This document shows positions 33,450 to 45,664 of a stretch of 64,000 nucleotides of DNA, piece by piece (positions within the stretch are counted from its first letter, which is position 1; every line of letters starts with the position of its first letter). This stretch comes from Isoetes taiwanensis (taxonomy: Eukaryota; Streptophyta; Lycopodiopsida; Isoetales; Isoetaceae). Both the position numbers and the translations under genes were made by a program. The notes under the pieces are model-generated. The model ran no database searches, was not told where the DNA came from, and saw nothing but the letters and a program-made list of their open reading frames with translations. Location of the stretch: assembly GCA_021234155.1 (NCBI GenBank), contig JAJEKV010000060.1:930001-994000 (forward strand), given 5' to 3'.

Positions 33450-34800
33450 GTATGTAGATAACATTGAGAGCCCCTCTGGAGCATGGGATTTATCTCGTAA
33501 TGGTATTGCGACGTCTTGACTTGTTCAAGGGCACTAACATCCCAAAGCTTGCTGAAGGTACTGCCCCAAGTTATGGCGATCCTCTTCTATTTGTATTTGT
33601 ATGCACCTGTGCTCCTGCACATTCCATCGGGCTAGCCACTGAGCTCGTTTTTCTCTCCAATAGGCTTTGAGACACTGCAGACCCATTGCCATGATATATG
33701 CTAGGATGGGGAGGCAAACATTGTCCAGACTGGCCACTTTCTAAAAATAGATGATGTGGTAATCAAGGACCGCTCTCTAAAGAGTCAATAGACATGTCTT
33801 GTGCAAAAAAATCTTGCATGGGACTGTCGATTTTACCCCTAGTGCTTGAGCCAAAAAGATCTTCTGCACCTACTCCAAATCATTCCAGATGGCAATAGAC
33901 ACCACTACGCCCTAGACCTCAACCCTGAACAATTGTGATTGATGGGCCTAGTAATCAGCTTCGCTTTTTTACTGTTGTTCTGCATTACATACAATGCCTT
34001 CCAACCCATAAATGGATGGAAGTGTCCCAGTACATGGTAGAAGGAAAGTCCACTCCCAAATACTTGTAGATGAGGGTCACCCCTACGTTTCACCCCTGGT
34101 CGGTGAATGAAGGAGGCCTTGGCTGACGTGAGAATGAGACGAGCAGTAACTTAGTCTTGTCCAAATTGATGCACATGTCAGTGACCTAGCAAAATGTGCC
34201 TGCATCCAGATGGTGTTGCATGCCTTCTAGGGTGTAAGCCAAGAGATCTACATTATTAGCGTATATGAGCTGCCTGATGATATGGTGCAAAAGTTGAGCT
34301 CCCGGCCCCTCCATTTTCAGCAAGCTAGCTTTCCAACTGGTCAATATAGAATCCAAATAGTGTTGGAAAAAGAGGGCACTCCTGGTGAATTCCAATATTA
34401 CTGTTGAATGTTTGACCTGACGAATCCAGCTAGCCCGAGCATGTCTCATATAGCATGTATATCATATTCAGAGGGCCCTCAATTGTCCAATCTTCCTCAC
34501 AGTACAGTGTCAAAAAATTTGGCCGTCGACAAAACACTAATACAGGTCTTGGTGTGATTCCTGCTATGTTCAATTAAAGTTTACAATGTAAAAATATGTT
34601 CAATGGTTGAGTGTCGAGGCTTGAATCCTGCCTGCATAAGGGCTCACATGTCTGTCGCCTCTATTCATCTTGTCAATAGCTGCCCGAGAATGCTGGCCAA
34701 CGGCTTTGCAAGCAACGAATTGACCATTTGATTATTGGCCGGGCAGTGTGGGTCATCTGCTTTGTCGATGGCAACAACCCTGCTAATGGTCCACTGTGGA
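33450..34800 (-). mobile_element. LINE reverse transcriptase remnant
   Basis: Broken minus-strand frames follow plant LINE RT order: NNQMVNSLLAKPLASILGQL near 34740-34680; QAGFKPRHSTIEHIFTL near 34640-34590; FFPTLFGFYIDQLES (after GVP) near 34390-34330; and IRQLIYANNVDLLAYTLEGM near 34280-34220. In the last block the catalytic YADD is degraded to YANN. Further on, CLPILAY (near 33700) fits the region after the RT. Frequent stops show an old, dead copy. No tail or target duplication was identified. Confidence 0.65.
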
Positions 34801-34808
34801 GGGAAAAA

Positions 34809-34841
34809 GGGAGGGAGGGAGGGGGAAGGGGTGGGGGGGGA
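34809..34841 (+). other. G-rich tract with quadruplex potential
   Basis: At least five runs of three or more G with one- to two-base spacers (GGGAGGGAGGGAGGGGG, then GGGG and a run of eight G). This meets the usual G-quadruplex pattern. Confidence 0.55.
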
Positions 34842-35944
34842 GGCCTTCCTGTAATGCCATGTTGAACAACGCAGTTATGATCAGTACTATGGGCGGCCCT
34901 GCCCATTTGAGTAATTATGCCTACATGCATGCTACCTTGCCATTAGCAAGAGGAAAATTTTGCAGCATGTTATTTTTTTGCCATCCACTACACGACAAGG
35001 TCATTAGGGAATATTATGTATACTGCAGTGTGACAAAACTTATCTTAGAAGATTATAAAAGTTTTTGTAGATCTAGGATATACCTAATGCAATTTAATCA
35101 ATAATGATTTATGAGTCTTCCGAACATATTTACCAAAGAGCTCCTCAATTAGCATGATCAAGTATGAAAACGAAAATATTTCATGGAAGTTGGTACGTTA
35201 CTAATGCTTCATGATTTATCAAGAACTTTCGCAATCAAGTTTTTGCAAACAATCCAAGGAGAATTGTTTATATTATGGTCGAATTATTAAAAATGTAAAT
35301 AAGCACTTTGTTACAAGATATTATCCACAATGTGTTGTCAATTGAATGATGCAAAGATGGCCAATTTGATTTTCTCATACAAGGACTTCACAATCACCAA
35401 ACTAAATGCAATTAGAATATGCCATCTAAAATCATGCATGGAGTCTTGCTCCCAATCAACCTTTGACTTTTTGTTCACACTGATGTAGTCATGCTGAAAT
35501 AATAAATTGAATTAGATTTTATCGTTCAAGTAGACCAAATGGCAAAGACAACACTATAAAGTGATTCTGAATCGATGACAAACACTTCAGTACAAAATTA
35601 TACATATGACATAAATGTCATTTTCTCTTACAATACGTAAAATGATGATCAATAGACTTCCATCCTTCCTAGCAAAATGATCTAAATGCAATAAATATAC
35701 AAAAGAAATTGTCAATACTAGGTGTATCTAATAAATATACAAGCCAAATTCAGTCTTCTCTATTGATACACAAAAGCCATCGCTAGGTAATCATGGGCCC
35801 TTAACTAGGTGTATCTAATAAATACGAAAATCAAATAAATAGTTGGAGCCCAAGCCATGAGAAGTAATTGGTCAAAGGTGTGAAGACACATTAAAGGGTA
35901 TTTATAGGGGCTTGGGGCTTTTATATGTGTACGTGTGTAAAAAT
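34842..35944. other. Non-coding stretch
   Basis: AT-rich sequence with no supported gene. A short repeat, CTAGGTGTATCTAATAAATA, occurs at about 35728 and 35804. Confidence 0.45.
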
Positions 35945-36070
35945 GAATAGAATAGAATAGAATAGTTTTTATCGTCCACGGAGATTTATCGGCCTATGGG
36001 ACCCAAAAGAGAGCGCAACATGTGGTGCTCTACATGCATTGTAAAATTGAAGACTTGAATGTGGCAAATT
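35945..36070 (-). mobile_element. LINE 3' end with TATTC tail
   Basis: On the minus strand, sequence reading GGGTCCCATAGGCCGATAAA and CTCCGTGGACGATAAAAAC ends in four TATTC units (35945-35965). The LINE at 10383-11670 also ends in TATTC units, so both probably belong to the same tail type. The 5' extent is unclear. Confidence 0.35.
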
Positions 36071-36690
36071 TCGACATGTTTTAGTTAAATTTATAATTGT
36101 TTCAATAGTCAATACCTTGGGAGGGCATTTAAAGGAAGTTGCAAACTTTTTATTTTCCTGAAGATACTTCTAGCAAGAGAGTAGAACCAGATCCTTCTAG
36201 TAAGGGAGAAGTAGAACTTGGTGGGAGCATATCCGAATCAACCCGCATGCAATGACTGTCAGAAGTTGCTAGAGAGAACTCAAAACTTTGATTGACCCAA
36301 TGGGTTTTGAAACGCATTGGAACCCAATATTCATTCTCATATAAATAAATGAAAAAAAAAAATACAATAGCTCAAACTCATTAAATCCAGGTGCAACATT
36401 GCCATAGCCGTAGCTAGGTGTTAAAAGCTACATTAATAAGAAATCTTAGCACAATACATCTAAAGCATTCACATAGCTGTCGGAATATGCTATAACCCTC
36501 AAAACATAGGATGCAAGACTAAAGGTGCAGATGATGCCATGTGGCAAAATTGGAGCCGTTCAATCTAGGGCGAGATAAAAAGCAGACACAATATAATTTT
36601 ATTATATAGGATGGCATGCTTGAAATTACCAAAAGAAAAAAAATGTCTCGTGTCTAGCACATTATCCTGCTAGAAAGACTCGTTATCCAT
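36071..36690. other. Non-coding stretch
   Basis: No supported gene. It ends at the left target-site copy of the large hAT element and includes a copy of the GCAGATGATGCCATG unit seen at 15948-16110. Confidence 0.45.
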
Positions 36691-36698
36691 CATGCACC
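36691..36698 (+). repeat. 8-bp target-site duplication of the large hAT element, left copy
   Basis: CATGCACC abuts the left end here and recurs without change at 50574-50581 at the right end, 13.9 kb away. Eight bases is the hAT standard. Confidence 0.85.
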
Positions 36699-36821
36699 CA
36701 GGGATATGTTCAATATTGTATCCGTTTTATATGCAATATATATATTATTCGAAAGATATGGCAGAAATTTGAAGTATAATACGTCAAAAATACGGCAAAA
36801 AACATTCCAGACACCAAGAAA

Positions 36822-36970
36822 TTTTCGTGTAAGCGAAACTGATTTCGCTTACGCGAAGTGCAAAAACTTTCGCGTAAGCGAACAAAATTTTCAAACTTCG
36901 CGAAGCGAAACTGTTGACTTCTACGTGAAACTATTTTCGTGTAAGCGAAACAGTTTCGCTTACGCGAAAA
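36822..36970. repeat. Left subterminal array of the large hAT
   Basis: Six to seven copies or part copies of TTTCG(C/T)GTAAGCGAAA and its inverse complement TTTCGCTTACGCGAA, in alternating orientation, 124 bases inside the left end. Neighbouring copies can fold into hairpins. hAT transposases are known to bind repeated motifs at this position. Confidence 0.85.
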
Positions 36971-37397
36971 TTTGCAACATGTTTTAAGGTATTTTGTTAA
37001 GGGAAAAAAAGTTTTTGTGCCACTGTTTGGTCTGTTTTAAGCAGTTGTATTATTAAGAAAAACGTGTTTAGCCTTAGAATTCACCTCTCGAACTTGACTA
37101 CCAGGTTGAGTAAACATACTCCTTGTCAGCCTTTGAGGTGTGGGTTTTGTGCTCGGGGCCTGACGCTAGAATATGTGAAGTGAGATTACCCCTTCCCAGA
37201 GTTTTCTGACCTTGGGTTCCTACCCTGTTCCTTAGAGACCTATAGGTTCTTGTCCTTCCCTCCTTACTTCGAACGAAACGTTAATGTAATATATGCGTAG
37301 TGAGCTTGCTCCTTCGCATATATACATATCGGCCTTTAGTTCGAACGATTAAGGAGTCTTTAGAATAGCAGAACAGAGAGTAATTTTAGCAGCAAGA

Positions 37398-39749
37398 ATG
37401 GCAGCTGGTCATGCATCTACATCAAGCGCCGCCGGGGGTCATGCATCATCATCTAGGGGTGCGGGGGCATAGCGTGATTATAACAGGGCCACGGGGGTTG
37501 CAACACCACGTGGAAGAAGTGTATGTCGAAATTTTGGTGGTCGAAGGAGAGGTCCAGAGTGGGGATGTGTGAAGGAGTTTGGTCAGAATGAGTGACAATG
37601 TGTATTTTGTGGGTACAGATCAATAAATGAATCTGACAAGAATTCGAGCTCATATTTTACGGGACTCTAAAATTGGGATGCAAACTTATACTACATCTGC
37701 CACCTACGACAAGATGCAATTGAAGTGCTGTCTCGAAAAAAGAGCACCAGCAGAAGAACATAGCCAAGGGATAGTCAAGGACCATGCCAAACAGAAGAGA
37801 TCAATTACACCACCCCTCCTGCAGCACCAATGTACCAACCAGAGGATGGACTAGGGTCAATAGGGTTAAGCACGGGCGAAAAAAGAATGGCAGAGACAAT
37901 TGAAATAGTGGAAAGACAGACTAAGCAACAGAGGGTTGACCAATGTTTAACATCAGAGTAACTGAAGAAGACACAATTGAAGGTCGTAGAGGCATTTTTA
38001 TATGCCGAATTATCTCCACATGTCTTAGAACACAAAGCAATGAAAGAAGCCTTCCAAGAAGTTGCCAAAGCGGGGTTAGCTTTCAGGTTGCCTTCATACA
38101 AGCATGTGAATAACAAAATGGTCGATGAAATACACGGGAAAATGGTCGAGAGGGCGGAGATAAAGTTGTGTCGTGTCACTGAAGCCAGGCCGACTTCACT
38201 AGTGACTTATGGTTAGAGCAATGTAAACAAGGATCACCTTATAAACTTCATGATCATGTACCCAGGGGGCGAAGTATTTTTGAAGACCGTGGAAACTAAA
38301 ACTGATCAGGTGACAGGAGATTGGATTTTTCATAAAACAAAGGCTGTGATAGAAAGTTTTGGACCGAAGAGAATATTTCAGGTTGTAATGGATAGCGCGT
38401 CTAATTGTAAGTTAGCGGGTGAATTGTTGGAGTCCGAATTTCCAGGATTGCATGCCACTAGCTGCCAATGCCATTGCCTAAACTTGTTGCTCAAGGATTG
38501 ATTCTCACAGCACACTTGGTTCAAAGATCCCATTCAAAAAGCGCATTGTCTTGTGAAGTTCATCACAAAGAAGCTGCCAATTTATGCCATATACAAGTCA
38601 TTGCATCAGAAGGCCCTAGCACTCATGAATCCTGGCCAGGCCTGATTTGGTTCCAATCACATTGATTGTTTAGGTGTCGTGACCCGATTATCTCGACCTT
38701 CAATCATAAGGGCAAAAATGCATCCAAACACCGGCAGCAAGCCGCTGCTTTTCGAGAAATGCTTGGGGGGGAGACATTTTGGAAAGGCATAATGGTGCAT
38801 GCAACATGTTTGTCATGCCATCAAAACCCTTAATTCTTCGAAGGCAAGCACTGGTAAGGTCTGGAGGTGTTGGCACTCAATTCAATCATTCTTAGAACGT
38901 GACGGGCGCGCCCTTTGACAATGCCAAGCGCGCAGCACTGCTAAGGGACATCATTGTACGATGGAAGAAGTCGTACAATGACCTTCATGGCGCCGCACAT
39001 GCCTTAGACCCGCACAACCATGATATGGACCAACATACAGATAAAGAAGTTATGGGTTCGTTGAAGAAGGTTGGCAAAATATACTATCCTAACAGCTCCG
39101 ACTAAAAGCTTTTCATTGCCGAGTTAACCGAGTACCAAAACTTGAGTGGAAGGTGGGCAGATGAAGAGCTTCATGATGCATTGGAGAGTCATAAGAAAGA
39201 GCCCAATATGGAATCCTATGCATGGTGGCAAGCCCACGAATAAGTTACTGATATATTACAATCTTTTGAATGACTATCCTCTCCTTGGTATCCTCCAATA
39301 GTGCAAGTAAGAGGAATTGGAGTGGGCACCTATAAGTACATACACAGTGTCACGTGAAATCGCCTGCTGCATAAGAAGGATGACAAACTTGTATATAACT
39401 TCTCAAACTGGCGGCTTTTGAATCTCAATAGTGGTGCAGCTGTAGTCGATAAGCTATAGTTTCCTTTCATGGATGCAGCTTCCGAAGTGGAAGAGGACAG
39501 CTTTGAAGACAGTGAGGACGAGCTACTTGTAGTAAATGCCGCTAACCATGTTGACGAAGACATTCAGAGTACTCATTTTGTCAACACTGAAGATGGTTTA
39601 AATGAAAACATGTTCTCAGACGAGTCAGACGACAACGAAGATACTGAGGAGGAGTCTGATACAGAAAGGCAAGGTGCAAGTAATACCGGAGTTCTGTCTG
39701 AGGACTTAACTGTACGTGATCCAGCTGTCCAATGCCAATTACTCTGACA
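37398..39749 (+). pseudogene. hAT transposase (DUF659 type), decayed by stop codons and frame changes
   Basis: Opens MAAGHASTSSAAGGHASSS; next is a BED-type zinc finger region (EWGCVKEFGQNE-stop-QCVFCG). The DUF659 core starts about 37980: VEAFLYAELSPHVLEHKAMK, AFRLPSYKHVNNKMVDEIHG, then FMIMYPGGEVFLKTVETK, FQVVMDSASNCKLAGELLE and ATSCQCHCLNLLLKD. The C-terminal dimerisation block reads KKDDKLVYNFSNWRLLN near 39370-39420, followed by a very acidic tail (39469-39747). Most of it stays in related frames broken by TAG, TGA and TAA, for example TAG at 37470-37472. It binds the element ends and cuts DNA when intact. This copy is inactive. Confidence 0.8.
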
Positions 39750-39932
39750 AACAGGCAACGTGTCAGAAGAAACACATCTCGAGGACGTTGTGCTTTGACT
39801 GCCTCCTATTGACCTAAGTGCCTTGAATGAATCTTCTTCTGATCATCACAATCACCTCAGTTGACCTAAGTGCCTTGAGAGACTTTCCCCCATCAAAACT
39901 GGCTCAACTTCCATTGCTGCGTGCCCCTTCGC

Positions 39933-39940
39933 ATGCTAAA
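39933..39940 (+). repeat. Target-site duplication of the nested hAT, left copy (diverged)
   Basis: ATGCTAAA here and TTGCTACA at 44032-44039 match at six of eight positions. An uninterrupted related copy of the site near 44305-44312 reads GTGCTACA. Confidence 0.55.
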
Positions 39941-40844
39941 CAGAGTTGCAATAGAAACGGGAGAATTTCATTGAAACGGGAGCAAAAGGAATATTCCTCG
40001 AAGATTCCCATTTTTTTTCAAAAAAAGAGCTAAAATGAGGTATAAAAAAAAAAATTTGTCTTAAAATTGCATTTTGACCACCCAAAAATCACTCATTTTT
40101 TTGTGCAAAAAGAAAAGTCACTATGTCAAAGTGACACTTTTCCTAACAGTTAGAATTTCCCTGAAGTGTGTTTCTACAGAAAACCATTAATTTAAGAGAA
40201 TATAACTTTTAACTGAAAATTGAAGTAAAGTCCAGAATGTAAATTGTAGGTTTTTCCAAAATTGAAGATAAAATCTTCATATTGACATTCAAAATTTACA
40301 GTCTTTTCTTAAGACTCAGCTATGTGCAAAAGTGCGTGGAGTGATGAGAGAGGGTTCCAGCACATTATCATATTCATTTCTGCAATCTTCATCACAACAA
40401 AAGGTGGTGGAAGTTTATTCACAAAACGTAGTTACCCATCTTTAACAACCGCAAAACATTAGGGAGATGTTAGCAACTTACATTCGTTGTACATTTGCTA
40501 TTCAAGAATACAAGAACAATTAAAAGATGAAGGCTTTCAAGTTAATGAAGGCAAAAAAGAAAACTTAAATCTATTCCAAAATACACTAGACCGGACCCTC
40601 ACTTGTGTATTCGGTTTCTTAACTCTAGTCGCCCGAGAACCGATTCTGCAACTCTATTCGCGAAGTTGTATTCGGATCATGTAGAGATATCATAAATAGG
40701 TGCGGAAAAGGTACAAGTGTACATCCTTCACAACATTTTGTTAGCTTGGAGTGTATTAGAAAAGAGGTACTTTTAGGTCACAATGAGTCATTTTTTAGCT
40801 ATAGTATTTCAAAGTACCAAAATTGCATTAGGAATACCCTTTTG

Positions 40845-41230
40845 CTATTCGAGAATAACAAAAGTGTATTCCGGAATACACTTTTGCTATTAAAAAATAA
40901 GAAAAGTGTATTCCGGAATAACTTTTATTATTCTCGAATAGGAAACCATTCTCGGAAAAAAAAATATCCAACCATTTTTGCATTCTAGAATACACATCCT
41001 ATTATAACATAGCCAACGAAAAAACAAAACAACATTAACTAGGTCATTTTCAATTTATTTCAATGACCTTGGGTTTTTGTTTGTTTGTTTTGTAGGGATA
41101 CATGACCTTGGTATAAATAAATAAAAGGATTTTTTTTTTCTTGTGGGGACCAGGGATACAGGATCTTGGTTCCAAATGATAGCGGGAATCTTATTCTGGA
41201 ATACACTTTGTATTCCGGAATACATTTTGG
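40845..41230. repeat. Left palindrome array of the nested hAT
   Basis: Copies of the palindrome GTGTATTCCGGAATACAC at 40864-40881 and 40906-40923 (42 bases apart), with decayed relatives (TATTCGAGAATA, ATTCTCGAATAG, CATTCTAGAATACAC) around them. A further pair lies at about 41191-41228. Confidence 0.8.
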
Positions 41231-43134
41231 TTTTGAGAGAGACCTGGCATTTTTGTTTTTTTTTGGCGATCTTTCTCTGGGGACTTAGCGCCGAGCATTT
41301 CAGTTTGGCGCTGGCTTTTACAAAGGTTTTTCTTACAGGATAACCCATCGCTGGCTTTATCGGCTTGTGTTGATCCGAGCAGGTTTTTCTTGGGTTCATC
41401 CGAGCTTGTGGACGCCAGGCTGTGATGGGCTTGTCCACGCCAGGCCATGGAGTTCTTTTCTGTAACAGAGCCCTAAAAAACTCTGGAAGACTGTTTGTTG
41501 CCGCTGCTGTTGGGACGATGCCACTCAAAGACGGTTTAGCAAGACGATGGCTTTTCACGATTTTGTGGCAGATGGGGTTTTTCACGGTTTTTCATGTGAT
41601 GGCTTTACCAAGACAGGCGATGGCTTTACCAAGACGATGCCAGTCAAAGTCGTTTTTTATCTGATGGTCTGACACAGTTGAAAGAATGCGCAGGAAACGG
41701 ATGGATGTTGGAACAGATTCTTCAAACCAGGTAAATTCCTTGATCCAAATATTTGAGACAGAGCTTTAGCTGGAATAGCCGACCAAATGCAGTTGCTTAC
41801 CGTGGCAAATAAATCTCGAGACCTAAGATGATGCATCTTGATTTACCTGAGAAGAATGCCACAGAAATAAGAGAAATCTGGTAAGGAGTTGATTCAAATA
41901 TGGCAGCTGCATCTTAATCCCAGAATCAATGTGTGTAAAAGATCGTCAAATTTGCAAAAACCCCTTTGCTTGGGCGATGCTCTGTGTTTTCGTACAAAGT
42001 TTTGCAGCAAATAGAGCTTAGAAATGACCAGACTGGCAGAAGTCGCATTCCTTCTTGCTTGAATGTTTGTTTAGATGCAGACTGTAAAGTGGTTTGCGCA
42101 GTGGGAAGGAAGACTTGTTCTTTAGCTTTGCCTGGTTACCAAGCAGTTATTTGCTCCACTGATCTTTGTAAAAGTCCTTTTACTCTGGAAACCAGGACAA
42201 ACAGCAAATTTTTGCACCAGCAAAATCAAAGCATATTCTGTTTGTGCTCATATTATGAATTATGTTGAATTTTGGTTTTCAGTTTATCCATCAACACTTG
42301 TAGTATACATAGCAAGGATTTGGTGATGGAGAATGAGAGCACCTTCTATTTCTTCTTGTTGGCAATCATGGCTTAGCTTAAGAAGTCCCTTTTCTCAAAT
42401 CCTTTAAGCTCTACATGCCAGGACAAATTAAAAGCAAGTATTTGTAGAAAGTATCTTCTATTTGTCCTCAACTATTCTGAGTGCTATTTATTGAAAGTAC
42501 TTGCAGAAAGTATTCTGAATGCTATTTATTATAAGTATTCTGAATGCTAGTTATTTTTATTTGCAGAAAGTATTTTCTATTTGTCCTCAAAGTATCTTTA
42601 GGTTACAGCTAATGTATATGCTACTGCACAAAGACATTTCAGCATTTATGTAAAAGTCTGCCCTTGCTGCAAGCAATGACAATTAGGCTAATTGTTTTCT
42701 TTTTTTGTTATGCAATTATACAAAGAAAATTGATTTGACATGTAGTAAACTGTGGCAATAATTTGGGGAGATTATAAACCCATCTTGATGCAGTAGATTT
42801 ATTAGGGTAGTTAATTTTCAATGAGTTAATTGTTATAATCGCCTATTATGCTTGGCTTGATGCTTAGTGTTGCCACTTTTGAACCACAAGTTCTCATGGG
42901 ATGGGCGGAAAACCACTTGAATATATTCAAGACTTTTGGAAATGATTGGAAGAAAGTATCAGCCTACATGGAGTTCATGCAAGTAGATCATTTGGATCTA
43001 AAGATCCTCGCACCATCAAACAAGTAGATCATTTGGATCTAAAGATCCTCGCACCATCAATTATGGTGGTTATCTTTCTACCAATTGCATTTTATATAAC
43101 AAATAGTAAAGCCATGTAATGAGAATTAAACCCA

Positions 43135-43235
43135 TCTCAAAAAACATCAGGATCTCCTCACTGCAAGCATCTTATATTCGAACCCTGGGCTATGCCCCGC
43201 AAACCATGCATACTTACCACTAGGACAAGCATGGG
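43135..43235 (-). mobile_element. tRNA-derived SINE fragment
   Basis: On the minus strand an RNA polymerase III A box (TGTCCTAGTGG, 10 of 11 to consensus) at about 43218-43228 is followed 33 bases later by a B box (GGTTCGAATAT) at about 43174-43184. The spacing equals that of a tRNA gene, but the stems do not form a full tRNA, so an inserted SINE head is more likely. Confidence 0.45.
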
Positions 43236-43348
43236 TTATGTGGCAACTACTTTTGAAAGTTTTACTAGATGAGTAGAATGACAAAATGGTAGGCAAGACA
43301 ATTTTAGACTGTAAAGTGGTTTGTAAAGTGATTTCTTAGAAAGCAAAG

Positions 43349-43533
43349 GTGTATTCCGGAATACACATTTGCGTTCTCAAGAAAGCAAAAGTGTATTCCG
43401 GAATACACTTTTGCTTTCTCAGGAAATCCAAAGTGTATTCCGGAATACACTTTTGCTTTCTCTGAAAATCCAAAGTGTATTCTGGAATACACGTTTGATT
43501 TTTAGAAAAGCAAAAGTGTATTCCAGAATACAC
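43349..43533. repeat. Right palindrome array of the nested hAT, five units
   Basis: Five 18-base palindromes of type GTGTATTCCGGAATACAC start at 43349, 43391, 43433, 43475 and 43516, a spacing of 42, 42, 42 and 41 bases. Flanking sequences (AAGCAAAA before, TTTTGCTTTCTC after) are also inverted, so each unit is an imperfect hairpin of about 38 bases. Copies 4 and 5 each carry a change in the centre (CTGG, CCAG). Confidence 0.9.
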
Positions 43534-44039
43534 TTTTGTTTCTACATTTTTTGTTTTATGTGTTCTAGTGTTCAATTATTTACTTGTTTATTCTCTTATT
43601 TTTTATTCAGCCAGTAGAACGTCAAACATGTTTGATGGAACAACTAAACGTGAAGACTTGGGACAGATACCCAGTTGCAACGTCTGACAAGCGTATTGTT
43701 CGATACACACCAAATTTTGAGGGTACCTAATTGATGTACTGAAAAAAAAATAAGGAAATAATAATTATTTTTTCTTCTCAATTTTGATGTTTTTGATATC
43801 TCACTTTCAGAGATTATGTATTCGTGTCTACATTTTGCCATTTTCAAGGGCGTCTCTTTGCAAAAAACAAACTTGTCACTTAATGAGGGGCCAAAATGAG
43901 GGGAAAAAAAATTGAACCTTCTGAAATTCTCAAGTTTATCCAAAAAGGCCAATTTTAAGAGCATGGTGCTTTTTTTAAGGGAATCTTTGAAACGGGAGTT
44001 CTGCAACACTCCCGTTTAATTTGCAACCTTGTTGCTACA

Positions 44040-45660
44040 GAATCTTGCTGATAAGAAGTAATCTACGCATGCCAAGGAGCCCAAACAGCCATGGACCAGT
44101 CGAGCCAATTTTGATGGAGATGAAGTTTCACAAGATACACGATCCACTGTTGATAATTATGATGTACTTTGGTTAAGAAAGGTTCACAGGATAGATGATC
44201 CACATGTGATATTCGGATTCAACATTTGACCTGAGTGCCTTGAGAACCTCCCTTTGCAACCACTGCACCCTTTTGACTTCCGTTACGGTTTCTCCCTTCG
44301 CGTGCTACAGAATCTTGCTCCAAAGTAAGCTTTGCATGTGAAGGGCTGAAACAATCGCGGATCAGTCAGAAGATGCAGTGGTCAAGGAAGGTTCACAAGG
44401 CCCATGATCAACTGTATTGTTCATACATAGTGGCGTATAATCAGCTGCATCAAGAAATATCAGAGTGAAAGCATCGCGCATTCCCAAATCTTGCTTTCAC
44501 GCCTCTTTGAACAATGGAACTTAGAATGTAAACTAAGCTACATTGCCCAAAGAGGCGGGAAAGAAAGATTGGGAAGTCTCGATGCATTTACTCATCAACC
44601 ACATGATGACTGATGAACCCTTCTATGCTTGGGCCACTAAGCCCAATGGCATCTGTCTATCTATATTAGTTCCACCATCATCTCATAAACTTTCAGCCAC
44701 AGAATCACAAGCAACCACTAGGCTGTATCATCCATGGCCACAATAAAAATAGAGTACTCAAAATTCTTCTTACCTTCGTCCTTGTATAATCTACCACGAC
44801 GCCGAAGGGGACACGTCCTCTAATTTCAAGTCACAGTGCTGCTCGAGGTTCTCCATCAATAGCAGGAGTTAGGATATTCCATGATTTGGTGCCTAATAGC
44901 CGCTATATAGATGGACAAAGCCCAGGCACCACTTTGGCTTGAAATTAGGGTACGCTCTCACTTCTGACGTCATAGCAACTTGCATACGAGAATTTTTACC
45001 TCTAGAAGGAACGAATTCTGCTCCACCTCCCATTTAGATCCTCTTTGTGTAATGTAACTTAGCAAAATAACTAAGCTACATTGAGACAGAAAGTCACCAA
45101 AAGAGAGCGAGAGCAAAGCTCACTCTTTCTAAAGGAGGTAACAAGAATTCTGAGAAATCTATATTGTTTGCCATGGACAATACAAGCCTGGTGAGTTGAC
45201 ACCATTCGAGAGGGCCGCACTCTAGGCTTACTCCCTTTTCGATTTTTCTATTTGAATAATCTAAAGTGCCACCTAAAACGAGTGAGCGAACTCATCATAG
45301 GGGGCACTTTAGATACATCAAACAGGACAAACAAAAAAAGACTAAGCCGAGGTGAAAGTTCTGGCAGTTAGTCCACTACAATTGGCATCTGTCCCTCTAC
45401 ATCAGTGTCTTCTTTTCAGTAGTCACCATGGTTTTATGTACTATGATGTTCAAAGGAAAGAAGGCCTGCCTAGAGGTCCAGATGTCAAAGATATTGCATG
45501 TCCATATGTTTTGATTAACTCGTATACTTAACTGTTACACAACTCAATGTGGCAATGCAACGCCTAAGTCAAACAAATCCTCGTCAATAAACGTGAGTTC
45601 ATGTGCATCTGAACTCAGGAAAAAAATATCAAAAAAATAATATAGATAGAAGTGCATTGG
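44040..45660. other. Non-coding middle of the large hAT element
   Basis: No supported gene. 44225-44390 (GACCTGAGTGCCTTGAGAAC ... GCGTGCTACAGAATCTTGCT) is a diverged, uninterrupted duplicate of the sequence that flanks the nested hAT (39860-39940 plus 44032-44110). Sequences TGTAACTTAG / CTAAGCTACATT recur near 44530 and 45050-45080. Confidence 0.55.
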
Positions 45661-45664
45661 AAGC

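Larger units (their letters stand above)
39941..44031. mobile_element. Nested non-autonomous hAT element, 4091 bp
   Basis: The left end reads CAGAGTTGCAATAGAAACGG and the inverted right end CAAGGTTGCAAATTAAACGG; CA, GTTGCAA and AAACGGGAG are shared, and CAGGGTTGCAA-like ends are typical for hAT. An 8-bp, partly decayed target duplication flanks it. No transposase is encoded, so it depended on another element. Palindromic GTGTATTCCGGAATACAC arrays lie inside both ends. It contains a tRNA-derived SINE (43135-43235) and a 42-base tandem duplication near 42979-43061 (AGATCATTTGGATCTAAAGA...). The open frame at 41966-42268 has no recognisable domain. Confidence 0.7.

Noticed and set aside
36822-36970. 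CRISPR-like spaced palindromic repeats
   Set aside because: Copies alternate in orientation, spacers vary, the repeats diverge, and the setting is a plant transposon end.
36706-36987. 93-codon frame with repeated FRVSE and FAYAK peptides
   Set aside because: It is the translation of the hAT subterminal array, not a gene.
43304-43617. Overlapping frames with repeated YSGIHF / CIPEYT peptides
   Set aside because: Translation of the 42-bp palindrome array of the nested hAT.
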